A stretch of 64,000 nt of DNA from Nemertoderma westbladi. Its lineage: Eukaryota; Xenacoelomorpha; Nemertodermatida; Nemertodermatidae. The notes beneath the pieces were generated by a model. That model worked only from the letters and a program-made list of their open reading frames with translations. It was not told where the DNA came from and searched no databases. Location: positions 248,001 through 312,000 of the forward strand of contig JAUCBJ010008363.1 of the NCBI GenBank assembly GCA_032718475.1, written 5' to 3'. The stretch's first letter is position 1; each line of letters begins with the position of its first letter. Below are positions 47,237 to 59,200 of this stretch, in pieces. Both the position numbers and the translations under genes were made by a program.

Positions 47237-48736
47237 CTAATATAGTCCTATGGCGTGTGGTCCATTTACATGCGGCTCAGCTGGTCTCGTTTCCCATATT
47301 TGGTGTCCGATCAGCTGTTCTGCACCAATTAACATAGATACATTCCTATAACCTACCTGGTGTCTCGGTACTCTGAGCTTGTCAAAATACTCCTGTGCTA
47401 TGGGACTCATCGGTGGCACCTTACCTAACTGCCTGCCGAACCCTTTCATAGCTAGACACTTGAATCCGTCTAATGGCAACGCCTTCCGTTCTTGTCGAGT
47501 GTGCTGGTCTCTCGGGAGTAGGGAGTCTAGTTCAACCGAAATCTTGTGTCCCTTGAGGTCCCCTACCCCGTGCATGGACTTTAACTCTATTTGGATCTCC
47601 TCTGCGTCCTGGAAGCTGGAAACGGCTCTCGCCACTTCCTCGTCGATATAAGATAATGTGGACGCAGTGTCCAGCATCACATATATTCTCTTTGATCCCT
47701 TGTCTCCAGTAAGTTTCACCGGAATCACACTGAATATTTCCGTTGTGGCCGATGATAAACACGTCCGTGCGCTGGTCGATGAACTATCCGCGGTGAAACC
47801 TTGGCAGGTCACCTCTCTTGCGCTCGCCTTGCCATCCTCGTCCGACGAACCTGGTTGATAACCATCGTCCTGGATGCTGGTGTACGTATTTTTCCTTATC
47901 GATACGGGATCTCTGCTCCCCTTCCTTTGAGGATTTCTCTGTAAGTAACAGTCTGTTGGGGTATGGAAATCCGCATGTAGCAACTTGTAATGTAATCTGC
48001 CGCATTCCATGCATCCGTCCTTACTGTTCGGGCACTGCCGCCGTACATGGCCTGGCGCAAGACATGCCCAACAGGTGTCCAACGTCCGCACTTGAACTCT
48101 TCTCTGTTCCGAAGTTAATTCTTTGAACTGTCTGCAACTATCTAACTTATGGTCGTCAGATCTTACCTCCTTTAGTAAACAGAATTGGCAACCTACAAAT
48201 CCAACTGGCAACTCCTGTTGCTTTACCTTAGGTCTATCTGACCGCTCATTTGACCATACTTGTGAGTCTGATCTAAAGGCAGGGGTACTCAAATTATATC
48301 TGTCTACTGAGTTAAAAGTTACAGTGGTTTTGTCATCGTCAAAACTTACCATTGACTTACCGGTAACAGGTTTAGACTCTCTCATATTCTCCTCTGAGAA
48401 ATTTGATTTCATCTCTGCTACCGCATCTGTGGCTATCATGTCATGGATATGTTGAAGTGTCAACACCTTACCTTGACCCTCCAACCTATTCTCTAATTTG
48501 CGCCATTTCTGTCGGTAACGCATGTTTAAACGTCTTATTTTGCTCTTTAAAACTTCGACGTAATCACCATGATGAGGTAGATTTACTGTCCTTAAGATGT
48601 CTAATGCGTTTGAAATAGCGTTCGCCAAGTTGAACAGCTCTAACGGAGTTGTAATCCTTCCGCCTTTACCCAAGTCTTCCACTATCGACTGTGCCATCTT
48701 GGTTTTATTCCCGTAGATATTGCTAAGCGTCTTCAT
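47237..48736 (-). pseudogene. BEL/Pao gag C-terminal region, zinc knuckles and aspartic protease
   Basis: A 499-codon fragment. Residues 1-110 are a helical Leu/Lys-rich capsid-like region. Three zinc-binding boxes follow: CX2CX9HX4C at 183-201, CWACLAPGHVRRQC (CX2CX4HX4C) at 222-235 and CMECGRLHYKLLH (CX2CX3HX4H) at 242-254. This triple arrangement is typical of BEL/Pao Gag and binds genomic RNA. After a Ser/Asp-rich linker, YVMLDTASTLSYI (~352-364) is the retropepsin active site, with DTA in place of the commoner DTG/DSG. The upstream frame 48752-49105 is in the same phase and separated only by a TAA at 48752-48754, so the ATG at 48736 is internal. Confidence 0.9.
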
Positions 48737-48751
48737 TGCTAACTCAAATGC

Positions 48752-49593
48752 TTATTCATTGCCAACAAAGTTGTCAGCAATGGCTCTAGGTTCTCGATGG
48801 AGAATCTGAAGCAGATAGTTGAACTTCTCATTGGGAGTAAAGGTGCTGTTGGTCAGCTGTTCGTCGACATAGGTTTTGAACGTCCTCCAATGTCTATGGT
48901 TACCCATAAACTTCTGGGGTTGATGCGTCGGCAGTCCTTGCCTAGCAGCAAACTTACCTATGACTCTAAGGGTTGCGTCGTTCCGGGTTAACAAATGGTT
49001 TAGTTCTGCAGGGTTATTAAGTCTGGTCTTTTCCCGGGGATTCAAACTTACCTGCTCCGCGTCGGTCCTTCTTTCCATACGGTTTTGGGACTTCTGACGT
49101 CTCATGTCTTCATCTTCATCGCTTGAGTCTGTGACAGTCCTCAGCGCTCGCGTTGACCCAGGCTTCTTGTATATACCTAATTCCGCCTAATTCTCGAAGT
49201 TGGGATTATGAATCGTAGGGACAGGCGTTCTTACCTGGGGTCTATGTGGTATAGTTGCCTCCGATATGCGTACTCGTTGACTAGGTTGGACTTTATCTAA
49301 TTCAGGCCTGCTAGGATTTGAATTACTTCTTACCTGGGCTGCTTCCTTTAACTGTAGGTTACTAAGCATGTCCGTTATAGGTTGGATGTGCGGCGATATA
49401 GCTTGCGCTAAACTGGCACTTAACTTATCCCTCGTAATAAATTCCTGGCTAGGGTTCTGTTGTATTGTTGGCTCTATCTGAGTAATCTGCTGTCTCTCAT
49501 ATGATCCCTCTTCCGGTTTAACCCGGAAGTTCTCCGTCGAACTGGGTCGGCGCTCCGTCCGCGTATTCCAAACCCACGGGTTCAGTTCCCTAA
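48752..49593 (-). pseudogene. BEL/Pao gag, central part
   Basis: Two in-phase stretches (open from about 49593 to a TAG at 49187-49189, then on to the TAA at 48752-48754). The first is Gln/Pro/Asn-rich (IEPTIQQNPSQEF, DKVQPSQRVR). The second begins with an acidic SSDEDED motif, then basic MRRQKSQNR, and ends with RHWRTFKTYVDEQL and FTPNEKFNYLLQIL, which resembles the conserved W-x2-F...K/L-x2-L-x2-L helices of BEL/Pao Gag capsid. It is joined to the N-terminal part by two phase changes between about 49600 and 49840. Confidence 0.75.
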
Positions 49594-49632
49594 TACTCGG
49601 CCTGTCGGAGTTTTTCTAAACTCCTCATTGTC

Positions 49633-51426
49633 TCATTCGGTATGTAGTGGTGCGGTGTCCTGGTGGTGCGGAACCTGCGCGATGGGTGAAGCACTAATAC
49701 CAACTGGCGTGTGATATGTAGAGAATGGTTTAGCGATCCGTGTACTCGTAGTAGCTGGACCAGGTATAGGAATTCTGGTCGTCGTCGACTCGCGTATAGT
49801 CGGAGTTCTCGCCTCCTGTTCGGCCTTCTGCTGTGCAAACAGTTCTCGCAACTCAGTACCTACACTCGCCCCACATTCTTCGATCATTTGCATCCCCTTC
49901 TCAGCGATTTCATTCGCCTTCCTGGTCCGTTCTTCGCTCTCTAGGTTTAGTCACGCACTTTTCAACTGCGCCAACTTACATTGTTCTTCTTCCCTCGCAA
50001 GTCTCGCTGCGCTCTCTTCTTCCAGTCGCGCCTTCTCTTCGTACAATGCGCGTCACTCTTTCTCAATCTCGAGTTCGCGTTCTTTGCACTCGCGTTTGAG
50101 TTTGAATTCGCGTTTCTTCAGTTCGCACTTGAATTGAAGTTCGCGTTCTTTCACTTCCCGTTCGCATTCAAGTTGGAGTTTGCGTTCTTTCTGTTCACGT
50201 TCAAGTTGGAGTTCGCGTTCTTTCTGTTTGCATTCGGCTTGAAGTTCCCGTTCCTTGCGCTTGCGTTTGGCTTGCTCACGCTACCTTATGCCCTCCAACT
50301 GGTGCAGCTTTGCGTCTAACTTATGTGTGCGCTCCCATTCCCGTTCGGCCACCTTCCGTACTTCCGATGCACGCAAAACCTCTGCCTGTTGTTTGTCTAG
50401 TCAGCGTCTTCTCTCCTCCGCCGAGTTGTGAGAAACAAGGGATCTAGCGCATATAACCTTCCCTCGCGCATGACTAACCTGAGAATCGCCACTGTCTCTG
50501 GATGCGTCGTCGGGTGGAGTTAACGTCCTCTGTTGGATGTTGTCCATCGTCGGTAGCACCTGACCCGGTACCACCACTCCACTCTGCATCAACCAGCTGG
50601 TGACTTCCCTCTGATACTTTCGCTCTTCTTTATCTTGCGTTTCTTCCCGCTCCACTAAGTTTCTCGACTCTGCGTCACTCACCTGAGTCGCCTGCGCTTG
50701 TGATGCCCATAGCAACCAGTTATCCGTCCTAACTCGTCGAAATCGCTCCGATAACGCGCGGTGCTCTAACAAGGCTGCTAAAACCCTGTCGTAAACTCTC
50801 GTCGCCATCTCGCTCAACTGAGACTCCACTGCTCTCTTCGCTAGGACTGCAAGTTCCTCCGTCTGTTTGAATAACGCTGAGTTGTATCCCTTTCTAATCG
50901 CTACTAACCCTTCCCGTCCGATGTTACCAGAGTCGGCTAGCATCTTCCTTACCTTGTCCGTCGTCCGGGTTATATGTCCGGCGTGCGCGCAAAGTTTCTT
51001 TTTTATTGCTATGTCCAGTTGCTGTTCGCTTACCTGACTCACACTCGGTGGACTAGAGGGATTATTTCGGAAACTACGGGTACTCCTTACAGCCGCTGGG
51101 ACCACAGCACTTACCATACCCACGGATCTGGAAACCGGGCTCCGGGCTCTCGCTTCTGCTACACTACTCTCCCTATCACTCATCTCTGGCTGGGCTGCTG
51201 TGCAATCCTTCCTTACAGTAGCGGTAGGGGATCCTAATACTATTACTTCACCTGGCTCATCCTCACTAGTTACTGTCTCGTCCCCCTGTTCACTTACGTC
51301 AGCATCACTCGCTGCGTCGTCATAGTCAGCATTGTCGTCAACAGTTATGTCTACACTGTTATCAGTCGGCGGTCCGGCTGCCGTCTCATAACTGTCCTCT
51401 AGTGCCTCCTTGTCTGAGACACTCAT
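49633..51426 (-). pseudogene. BEL/Pao gag, N-terminal acidic region and coiled coil
   Basis: One phase from an ATG at 51424-51426 (start MSVSDKEALED), interrupted by stops at 50401-50403, 50281-50283, 50053-50055 and 49951-49953 and ending at 49633. Residues 1-70 are strongly acidic. The next ~270 are mixed, with helical stretches. After the first stop comes a highly charged Lys/Glu/Arg heptad-like region (KERELQLERERKERKLQLE type) predicted to form a long coiled coil, then a Ser/Thr/Pro-rich part. Recognition as gag rests on position between the leader and the zinc knuckles and on phase continuity, not on a named domain. The ATG is a plausible true start, as it follows a non-coding leader. 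Confidence 0.7.
50065..50275 (-). repeat. ~36-bp coding minisatellite in gag coiled coil
   Basis: About six imperfect ~36-bp units whose + strand hallmark is GTTCGCGTTCTTT followed by GAGTT or AAGTT. On the coding strand each encodes a charged dodecad of the form KERELQLECERE. Repeat growth by multiples of three bases would lengthen the coiled coil without breaking the frame. Confidence 0.75.
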
Positions 51427-52274
51427 TGTCTAAGTATATAATTATTTGCCTTCCGGCTAAAATCTCACAAAATTCGAGATGTATATAAATTAATCGAAAA
51501 TACGATTAAATTATTTGTCAAATAATTATTTTGGTCTCAAATGTCAAAATAAATTCGCAATATAATATTGTGAATTTAATAGGATATAGTTATAGCAAAT
51601 ACCAGTACAATATTTAAACAAAAATATTATTCTATAGCTATTATATAGCATTTAAATACCGGTATGACACAAAATATTTTCTGAATCTAATTCAAAAAAT
51701 TCAAAAAAATGAATTTGTCACGCAAAATATTTCTAACTTTATATATATATAGCTCAAAATCAATGTGATTTTATTTTTAAATATTATTTATATATCTACT
51801 AGCGCGTGGCTACACCTTCAGGTTGCGACACTCTCTCTCTCTCTCTAACTGAGCGATCCAAAACACCATGGCCAGCTAAACGTAACTATCCTAACTAATA
51901 AATTGAGTTCAGTTTCGCAGTTAAACAACCAGTAATTTTTTACTGCTTCCACAAACACAATGGTACCAACAGAACAACCAACCTTGTTTGCTGTGAGATT
52001 CCACGTCCGCGTCCAAAGTTTCAGTCTTTTCACTGATTGCAAACCGAACCCGCAGGCCCACACAAACCCCAAAATCAGAAGCTCCGTCTCGCCATGTATC
52101 TCCAGATGGTATAAAACAACTAAGCAGTTATCTAACATACCGGTACAAAAAATCTAGATTTTATTATAAAACAATTTTGACCAAAACTGAATTCTCACAA
52201 ACCTAGCTAAAATTTTCAAAAAACTTACTAATTTACAATTTATCCTAACGGCCCAAATGAATTACTGTATTCTG
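51427..52274 (-). other. Leader (5' UTR) of the BEL/Pao element
   Basis: About 0.85 kb between the first gag ATG and the inferred LTR end. AT-rich near gag (51.45-51.80 kb), with a (CT)n run near 51830-51846, then more balanced. There is no coding frame of note. The primer-binding site should adjoin 52274 on the minus strand. I see only weak candidates (TGGCGAGACGG near 52090-52100 and TTGGGCCG near 52250) and cannot choose between them. Confidence 0.55.
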
Positions 52275-53259
52275 TGATTAGTAAACAAAAAGGATTATCA
52301 CTGTTGCAAGGCAACAGCAAAATACAATGGTTCTTACTGTGTGTAGTACAGTAAGTCAAAGTGGTTCTTACTGTTAAACAGGGGCAATCAGGAGCGCGTT
52401 ATTACTGCCGCACTGCTGCTAAACACAAAACTGCTTCTCACCGCTTGATGGCGCTAACCTGGCCGTCCGCTAATATATTTTACTAATTTTATACGGCTCC
52501 TGCAAATCGCTTGTTCCTTTCTCTGTTGATCGCTCAACAGAGAGCTAACTGTTCGAATCTATGAGACACGCGGGAATAACCAAAACAATAAACCCAAATC
52601 GGCTCCCTAAGCTACTTAAAACGAGTGCGGGTGACCTAGCCCTCGGAGTTCACTTATCGCAAAATACTGGAATTCACTGGCTGAATCGTTGGATGTGAGA
52701 ATGTTTTAATAATCTACGGGGACAGATCTATTACTTACCTAGGTGCCGAAACTTGGCCTTTGGTTGGTTTTAGACCAGCAAACTTACTACTGCTCTACTG
52801 TATACTGGACACTGCTGTCAGCCCGTTGCCCCGCAATTTTCAAATAACCGCCTAGCGTGAATAGTCTACAGTATTCTAAAACAATTACTTAAACTACTCT
52901 CCGCTATGCTGCATACAAATTCTTATATTATTTTATCGCTAAATTAATTACAGTCATAAATACAAATTTGCGTACTAATTACTAGATATTCCAGAATACG
53001 TACTTCTAATTTATTACGTACGGGGGCTTATACTATCAACAGTCTAAATACGGTATTAATTTGACCTAATTAGCAACTAATAAGCATAAACTAAGAAATG
53101 GAAATCAATCAAAGGGAAAGGCGCCTATCTAAGCATTCACATTTAAGAATCAGGCACTCTTTAGCAACACAAAGCAAATAGTGTAGCACTAAGTTAGTTG
53201 TACGGCAGATAGCGCTAACTACACCAATCAGCTAGTGCACTAAATACCCGTTGTTATAC
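52275..53259 (-). mobile_element. 5' LTR remnant of the BEL/Pao element
   Basis: The reverse complement aligns over ~0.9 kb with the last ~1.0 kb of the solo LTR (about 2690-3719), with shared blocks such as CTTAGATAGGCG, GCATAGCGGAGAGTAG, CTATTCACGCT, TAGGGAGCCGA, GGTTATTCCCGCGTG, GAAAGGAACAAGCGATT and TAGCGCCATC. Its inner end, TTGTTTACTAATCA on the minus strand, parallels the solo LTR end TTGTTTATCA. The first ~1.1 kb of the LTR is missing at the outer (right) side, where it meets satellite at CTGTTCTTTGCTTCG. Divergence from the solo LTR is obvious by eye, so the two come from different insertions or subfamilies. Confidence 0.8.
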
Positions 53260-56200
53260 CTGTTCTTTGCTTCGTCTTTCTCCAGGAGATGGATGAAATT
53301 TGATTCCGTTGGAACACCCCCTTTTTGAGGCTCTCAGAGTGGAGAGATAAGTAGCCTATCTCCCTGTTAATATTGTTGTGTTCTAGAATATTTATTATAG
53401 TTTCATCGTATTGCCATAGCGGCTGGAGCCGAAATTAATATGTAATGCAATAATTCACCTCAAATTTCTCAGCTATATTATGAATATAATGAGTATTAAA
53501 TCCTTGTCAAAATCCTTGGTGTTTTTCAGCAATAATTTATTTAAATCTCCTTTGATTTTTTACAAAAAACGACATCGATTTTCATATTTATAACTTCTAA
53601 CCCACTCCACAAGATAAAGAATCTTCAATGAAAGTCAAAAGAGCAGGTAACACTTACATTTATAGAAGTAATCAGCTGTTCTTTGCTTCGTCTTTCCCCT
53701 GGAGATGGATGAATGTTGATTGCGTCGGAACATCCCCTTTTTGAGGCTCTCAGAGTGAAGAGATAAGTAGCCTATTTCCCTGCTAATATTGTTCTGTTGT
53801 AGAATATTTATTATAGTTTCATCATATTGCCAAAGCGGCTGGAGCCGAAGTTAATATGTGATTCAATAATTCACCTCAAATTTCTCAGCTATTTCATGAA
53901 TATAATGAGTATAAAATCCTTGTCAAAATTCTTTGGGTTTTTCAGCAATAATTTATCAAAATATCCTCTGTTTTTTTTCAAAAACCGCATCGATTTTCAT
54001 ATTTATAACTTCTAACCCACTCCACGAGATAGAGAATCTTAAACGAAAGTCAAAAGAGCAGGTAACACTTACATTTATAGAAGTAATCAGCTGTTCTTTG
54101 CTTCGTCTTTCCCCTGGAGATGGATGAATTTTGATTGCGTCGGAACACCCCCTTTTTGAGGCTCTCAGAGAGTGAAGAGATAAGTAGCCTATTTCCCTGC
54201 TAATATTGTTCTGTTGTAGAATATTTATTATAGTTTCATCATATTGCCAAAGCGGCTGGAGCCGAAGTTAATATGAGATTCAATAATTCACCTCAAATTT
54301 CACAGCTATTTCATGAATATAATGAGTATTAAATCCTTGTCAAAATCCTTGGTGTTTTTCAGCAATAATTTATTAAAATCTCATTTGATTTTTTACAAAA
54401 AACAACATCGATTTTTATATTCATGACTTCTAACCCACTCCAAGAGATAGACAATCCTCAATGAAAGTCAAAAGAGCAGGTAACACTTACATTTATAGAA
54501 TTAATCAGCTGTTCTTTGCTTCGTCTTTCCCCAGGAGATGGATGAATTTTGATTGCGTCGGAACACCCCCTTTCTGAGGCTCTCAGAGTGGAGAGAAAAG
54601 TAACCTATCTCCCTGTTAATATTGTTGTGTTCTTGAATATTTATTATAGTTTCATCGTATTGCCAAAGCGGCTGGAGCCGAAATTAATATGTAATGCAAT
54701 AATACACCTCAAATTTCTCAGCTATTTCATGAATATAATGAGTATTAAATCCTTGTCAAAATCCTTGGTGTTTTTCAGCAATAATTTATCAAAATATCCT
54801 CTGATTTTTTTCAAAAACCACATCGATTTTGATATTTATAACTTCTAACCCACTCCTCAAGATAGAGAATCTTAAACGAAAGTCATAAGAACAGGTAACA
54901 CTTTCATTTATAGAAGTAATCAGCTGTTATTTGCTTCGTCTTTCCCCAGGAAAAGGATGAAATTTGATTGCGTGGGAACACCCCCTTTCTGAGGCTCTCA
55001 GAGTGGAGAGAAAAGTAGCATATCTCCCTGTTAATATTGTTGTGTTCTAGAATATTTATTATAGTTTCATCGTATTGCCAAAGCGGCTAGAGCCGAAGTT
55101 AATATGTGATACAATAACTTACCTCAAATTTATCAGCTATTTCATGAATATAATGAGTATTAAATCCTTGTCAAAATCCTTGGTGTTTTCAGCAATGATT
55201 TATTAAAATATCCTCAGATTTTTTACAAAAAACAACATCGGTTTTCATATTCATGACTTCTATCCCAGTCCACAAGATGAAGAATCTTAAACAAAAGTCA
55301 AAAAACAGGTAACACTTACATTTATAGAAGTAATCAGCTGTTATTTGCTTCGTCTTTCCCCTGGAGATGTTTAAATTTTGATTGTGTCAAAACACCCCTC
55401 CCTATCTGTGGCTGTCTGAGTGGAGAGATAAGTAGCCTATCTCCCTGTTAATCTTGTTGTGTTCTAGAATATTTATTATAGTTTTATCGTATTGCCAAAG
55501 CGGCTGGAGCCAAGGTTAATATGTAATGCAATAATTTACCTCAAATATCTCAGCTATTTCATGAATATAATGAAGTATTTAAGCCATGTCAAAATCTTCG
55601 GGGTTTTTCAGCAATAATTTATCAAAATATCCTCAGATTTTTTACAAAAAACGACATCGATTTTCATATTTATAACTTCTAACCCACTCCAAGAGATAGA
55701 GAATCTTAAACGAAAGTCATAAGAACAGGTAACACTTACATTTATAGAAGTAATCCGCTGTTATTTGCTTTGTCTTTTCCCAGGAGATGGATGAATTTTG
55801 ATTTCGTCGAAACACCCCCTTTCCGAGGCTCTCAGAGTGGAGAGAAAAGTAGCCTATCTCCCTGTTAATATTGTTGTGTTCTAGAATATTTATTATAGTT
55901 TCATCGTATTGAGAAAGCGGCTGGAACCGAAATTAATATGTAATGCAATAATTCACCTCAAATTTCTCAGCTATTTCATGAATATAATGAGTATTAAATC
56001 CTTGTCAAAATCCTTGGTGTTTTTCAGCAATAATTTATTAAAATCTCCTTTTATTTTTTACAAAAAACGACATCGATTTTCATATTCATGACTTCTAACC
56101 CACTCCAAGAGATAGACAATCTTAAACGAAAGTCAAAAGAGCAGGTAACACTTACATTTATAGAAGTAATCAGCTCTATTCTTTGCTTCGCCTTTCCCCT

Positions 56201-59200
56201 GGAGATGGATGAATTTTTATTGCGTCGGAACACCCCGTTTTTGAGGCTCTCAGAGTGGACAGATAAGTATAGCCTTTTTCCCTGTTAATATTGTTCTGCT
56301 GTAGAATATTTATTATAGTTTCATCGTATTGCCAAAGCGGCTGGAGCCAAAGTTAATATGTGATGCAATAATTCACCTCAAATTTCTGCTATTTCATTAA
56401 TATAATGAGTATTAAATCCTTGTCAAAATCCTTGGTGTTTTTCAGCAATAATTTATTAAAATTTCCTTTGATTTTTTACAAAAAACGACATCGATTTTGA
56501 TATTCATGACTTCTAACCCACTCCAAGAGATAGACAATCTTAAACGAAAGTCAAAAGAACAGGTAACACTTACATTTATAGAAGTAATCAGCTATTCTTT
56601 GCTTCGCCTTTCTGGAGATGGATTAATTTTGATTCCGACGGAACACCCCCTTTTTGAGGCTCTAAGAGTGAAGAGATAAGTAGACTATTTCCCAGCTAAT
56701 AGTGTTCTGTTGTAGAATATTTACTATAGTTTTATCGTATTGCCAAAGCGGCTGGAGCCGAAGTTAATATGTGATACAATAACTTACCTCAAATTTATCA
56801 GCTATTACATGAATATAATGAGTATTAATTCCTTGTCAAAATCCTTGGTGTTTTCAGCAATAATTTATTAAAATATCCTCAGATTTTTTACAAAAACCGA
56901 CATCGATTTTCATATTCATGACTTCTAACCCACTCCAAGAGATAGACAATCTTAATCGAAAGTCAAAAGAACAGGTAACACTTACATTTATAGAAGTAAT
57001 CAGCTGTTCTTTGCTTCGTCTTTCCCCTTGATATGGATGAATTTTCATTGCGTCGGAACACCCCCTTCTTGAGGCTCTCAGAGTGAAGAGAAAAGTAGCC
57101 TATCTCCCTGTTAATATTGTTGTGTTCTAGAATATTTATTATAGTTTCATCGTATTGCCAAAGCGGCTGGAGCCGAAGTTAATATGTGATACAATAATTC
57201 ACCTCAAATTTCTCAGCTATTTCATGAATATAATGAGTATTAAAGCCATGTCAAAATCCTTGGGGTTTTTTAGCAATAATTTATCAAAATATCCTCTGAT
57301 TTTTTTCAAAAACCACATCGATTTTGATATTTATAACTTCTAACCCACTCCACGAGATAGAGAATCTTAAACGAATGTCATAAGAACAGGTAACACTTTC
57401 ATTTATAGAAGTAATCAGCTATTCTTTGCTTCGCCTTTCCCCTGGAGATGGATGAATTTTGATTGCGTCGGAACACCCCGTTTTTGAGGCTCTCAGAGTG
57501 GATAGATAAGTATAGCCTTTTTCCCTGTTAATATTGTTGTGTTGTACAATATTTATTATAGTTTCATCGTATTGCCAAAGCGGCTGGAATCGAAGTTAAT
57601 ATGTGATACAATAATTCACCTCAAATTTCTTAGCTATTTCATGAATATAATGAGTATTAAAGCCATGTCAAAATACTTGGGGTTTTTCAGCAATAATTTA
57701 TCAAAATATCCTCAGATTTTTTACAAAAAACGACATCGATTTTCATATTTATAACTTCTATCCCACTCCACGAGATAGAGAATCTTAAACGAAAGTCAAA
57801 AGAACAGGTAACACTTACATTTATAGAAGTAATCAGCTTTTATTTGCTTCGTCTTTCCCCTGGAGATGGTTAAATTTTAATTGTGTCAAAACACCCCTCC
57901 CTATCTGTGGCTGTCTGAGTGGAGAGATAAGTAGCCTATCTCCCTGTTAATCTTGTTGTGTTCTAGAATATTTATTATAGTTTCATCGTATTGCCAAAGC
58001 GGCTGGAGCCAAGGTTAATATGTAATGCAATAATTCACCTCAAATATCTTAGCTATTTCATGAATATAATGAGTATTAAATCCTTGTCAAAATTCTTGGT
58101 GTTTTCAGCAATAATTTATTAAAATATCCTCAGATTTTTTACTAAAAACGACATTGATTTTCATATTTATAACTTCTAACCCACTCCACGAGATATAGAA
58201 TCTTAAACGAAAGTCATAAGAACAGGTAACACTTTCATTTATAGAAGTAATCAGCTGTTATTTGCTTCGTCTTTCCCCATGAGATGGATGAATTTTGATT
58301 GCGTCGGAACACCCCCTTTCTGAGGCTCTCAGAGTGGAGAGATAAGTAGCCTATCTCCCTGTTAATATTGTTGTGTTCTAGAATTTTTATTAGAGTTTCA
58401 TCGTATTGCCAAAGCGGCTGGAGCCAAAGTTAATATGTAATGCAATAATTCACCTCAAATTTCTCAGCTATTTCATTAATATAATGAGTATTAAATCCTT
58501 GTCAAAATCCTTGGTGTCTTTCAGCAATAATTTATTAAAATCTCCTTTGATTTTTTACAAAAAACGACATCGATTTTGATATTCATGACTTCTAACCCAC
58601 TCCAAGAGATAGACAATCTTAAACGAAAGTCGAAAGAACAGGTAACTCTTACATTTATAGAAGTAATTAGCTATTCTTTGCTTCGCCTTTCCTCTGGAGA
58701 TAATGAATTTTGATTCCGTCGGAACACCCCCTTTTTGAGGCTCTAAGAGTGAAGAGATAAGTAGCCTATCTCCCTGTTAATATTGTTGTGTTCTAGAATA
58801 TTTATTATAGTTTCATCGTATTGCCAAAGCGGCTGGAGCCGAAGTTATTATGTGATACAATAATTCACCTCAAATTTCTCAGCTATTTCATGAATATAAT
58901 GAGTATTAAAGCCATGTCAAAATCCTTGGGGTTTTTCAGCAATAATTTATCAAAATATCCTCAGATTTTTTACAAAAAACGACATCGATTTTCATATTTA
59001 TAACTTCTAACCCACTCCACGAGATAGAGAATCTTAAACGAAAGTCAAAAGAACAGGTAACACTTACATTTATAGAAGTAATCAGCTTTTATTTGCTTCG
59101 TCTTTCCCCTGGAGATGGTTAAATTTTAATTGTGTCAAAACACCCCTCCCTATCTGTGGCTGTCTGAGTGGAGAGATAAGTAGCCTATCTCCCTGTTAAT

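Larger units (their letters stand above)
40039..53259 (-). mobile_element. Decayed BEL/Pao LTR retrotransposon with truncated LTRs
   Basis: A 13.2-kb minus-strand element. Reading from right to left it contains a partial 5' LTR, a ~0.85 kb leader, gag, zinc knuckles, protease, RT, RNase H, integrase, a ~2.7 kb non-coding 3' region and a partial 3' LTR. The domain order PR-RT-RH-IN, the three Cys/His boxes of the CX2C...HX4C and CX2CX3HX4H kinds, and the RT and integrase signature spacing fit the BEL/Pao lineage. The polyprotein is split by at least nine in-frame stops and about seven frameshifts, so it is inactive. Neither end shows the expected TG/CA boundary or a target duplication. Left and right satellite flanks overlap by ~20 bp of the same monomer position (CTTTGCTTCGYCTTTC), so the ends were lost or rearranged after insertion. 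Confidence 0.9.

Noticed and set aside
52086-52100. TGGCGAGACGG as the primer-binding site of the BEL/Pao element
   Set aside because: It begins with TGG as a tRNA 3'-end complement should, but lies ~175 bp from the LTR end inferred from the solo LTR alignment, and only the first six bases look tRNA-Arg-like. Not called.
54549-54848. 99-codon frames at the right side (54549, 60370, 61203, 62869)
   Set aside because: These are the same accidental satellite frame extended upstream by variants that remove stops. Identity among copies is explained by the higher-order duplication.
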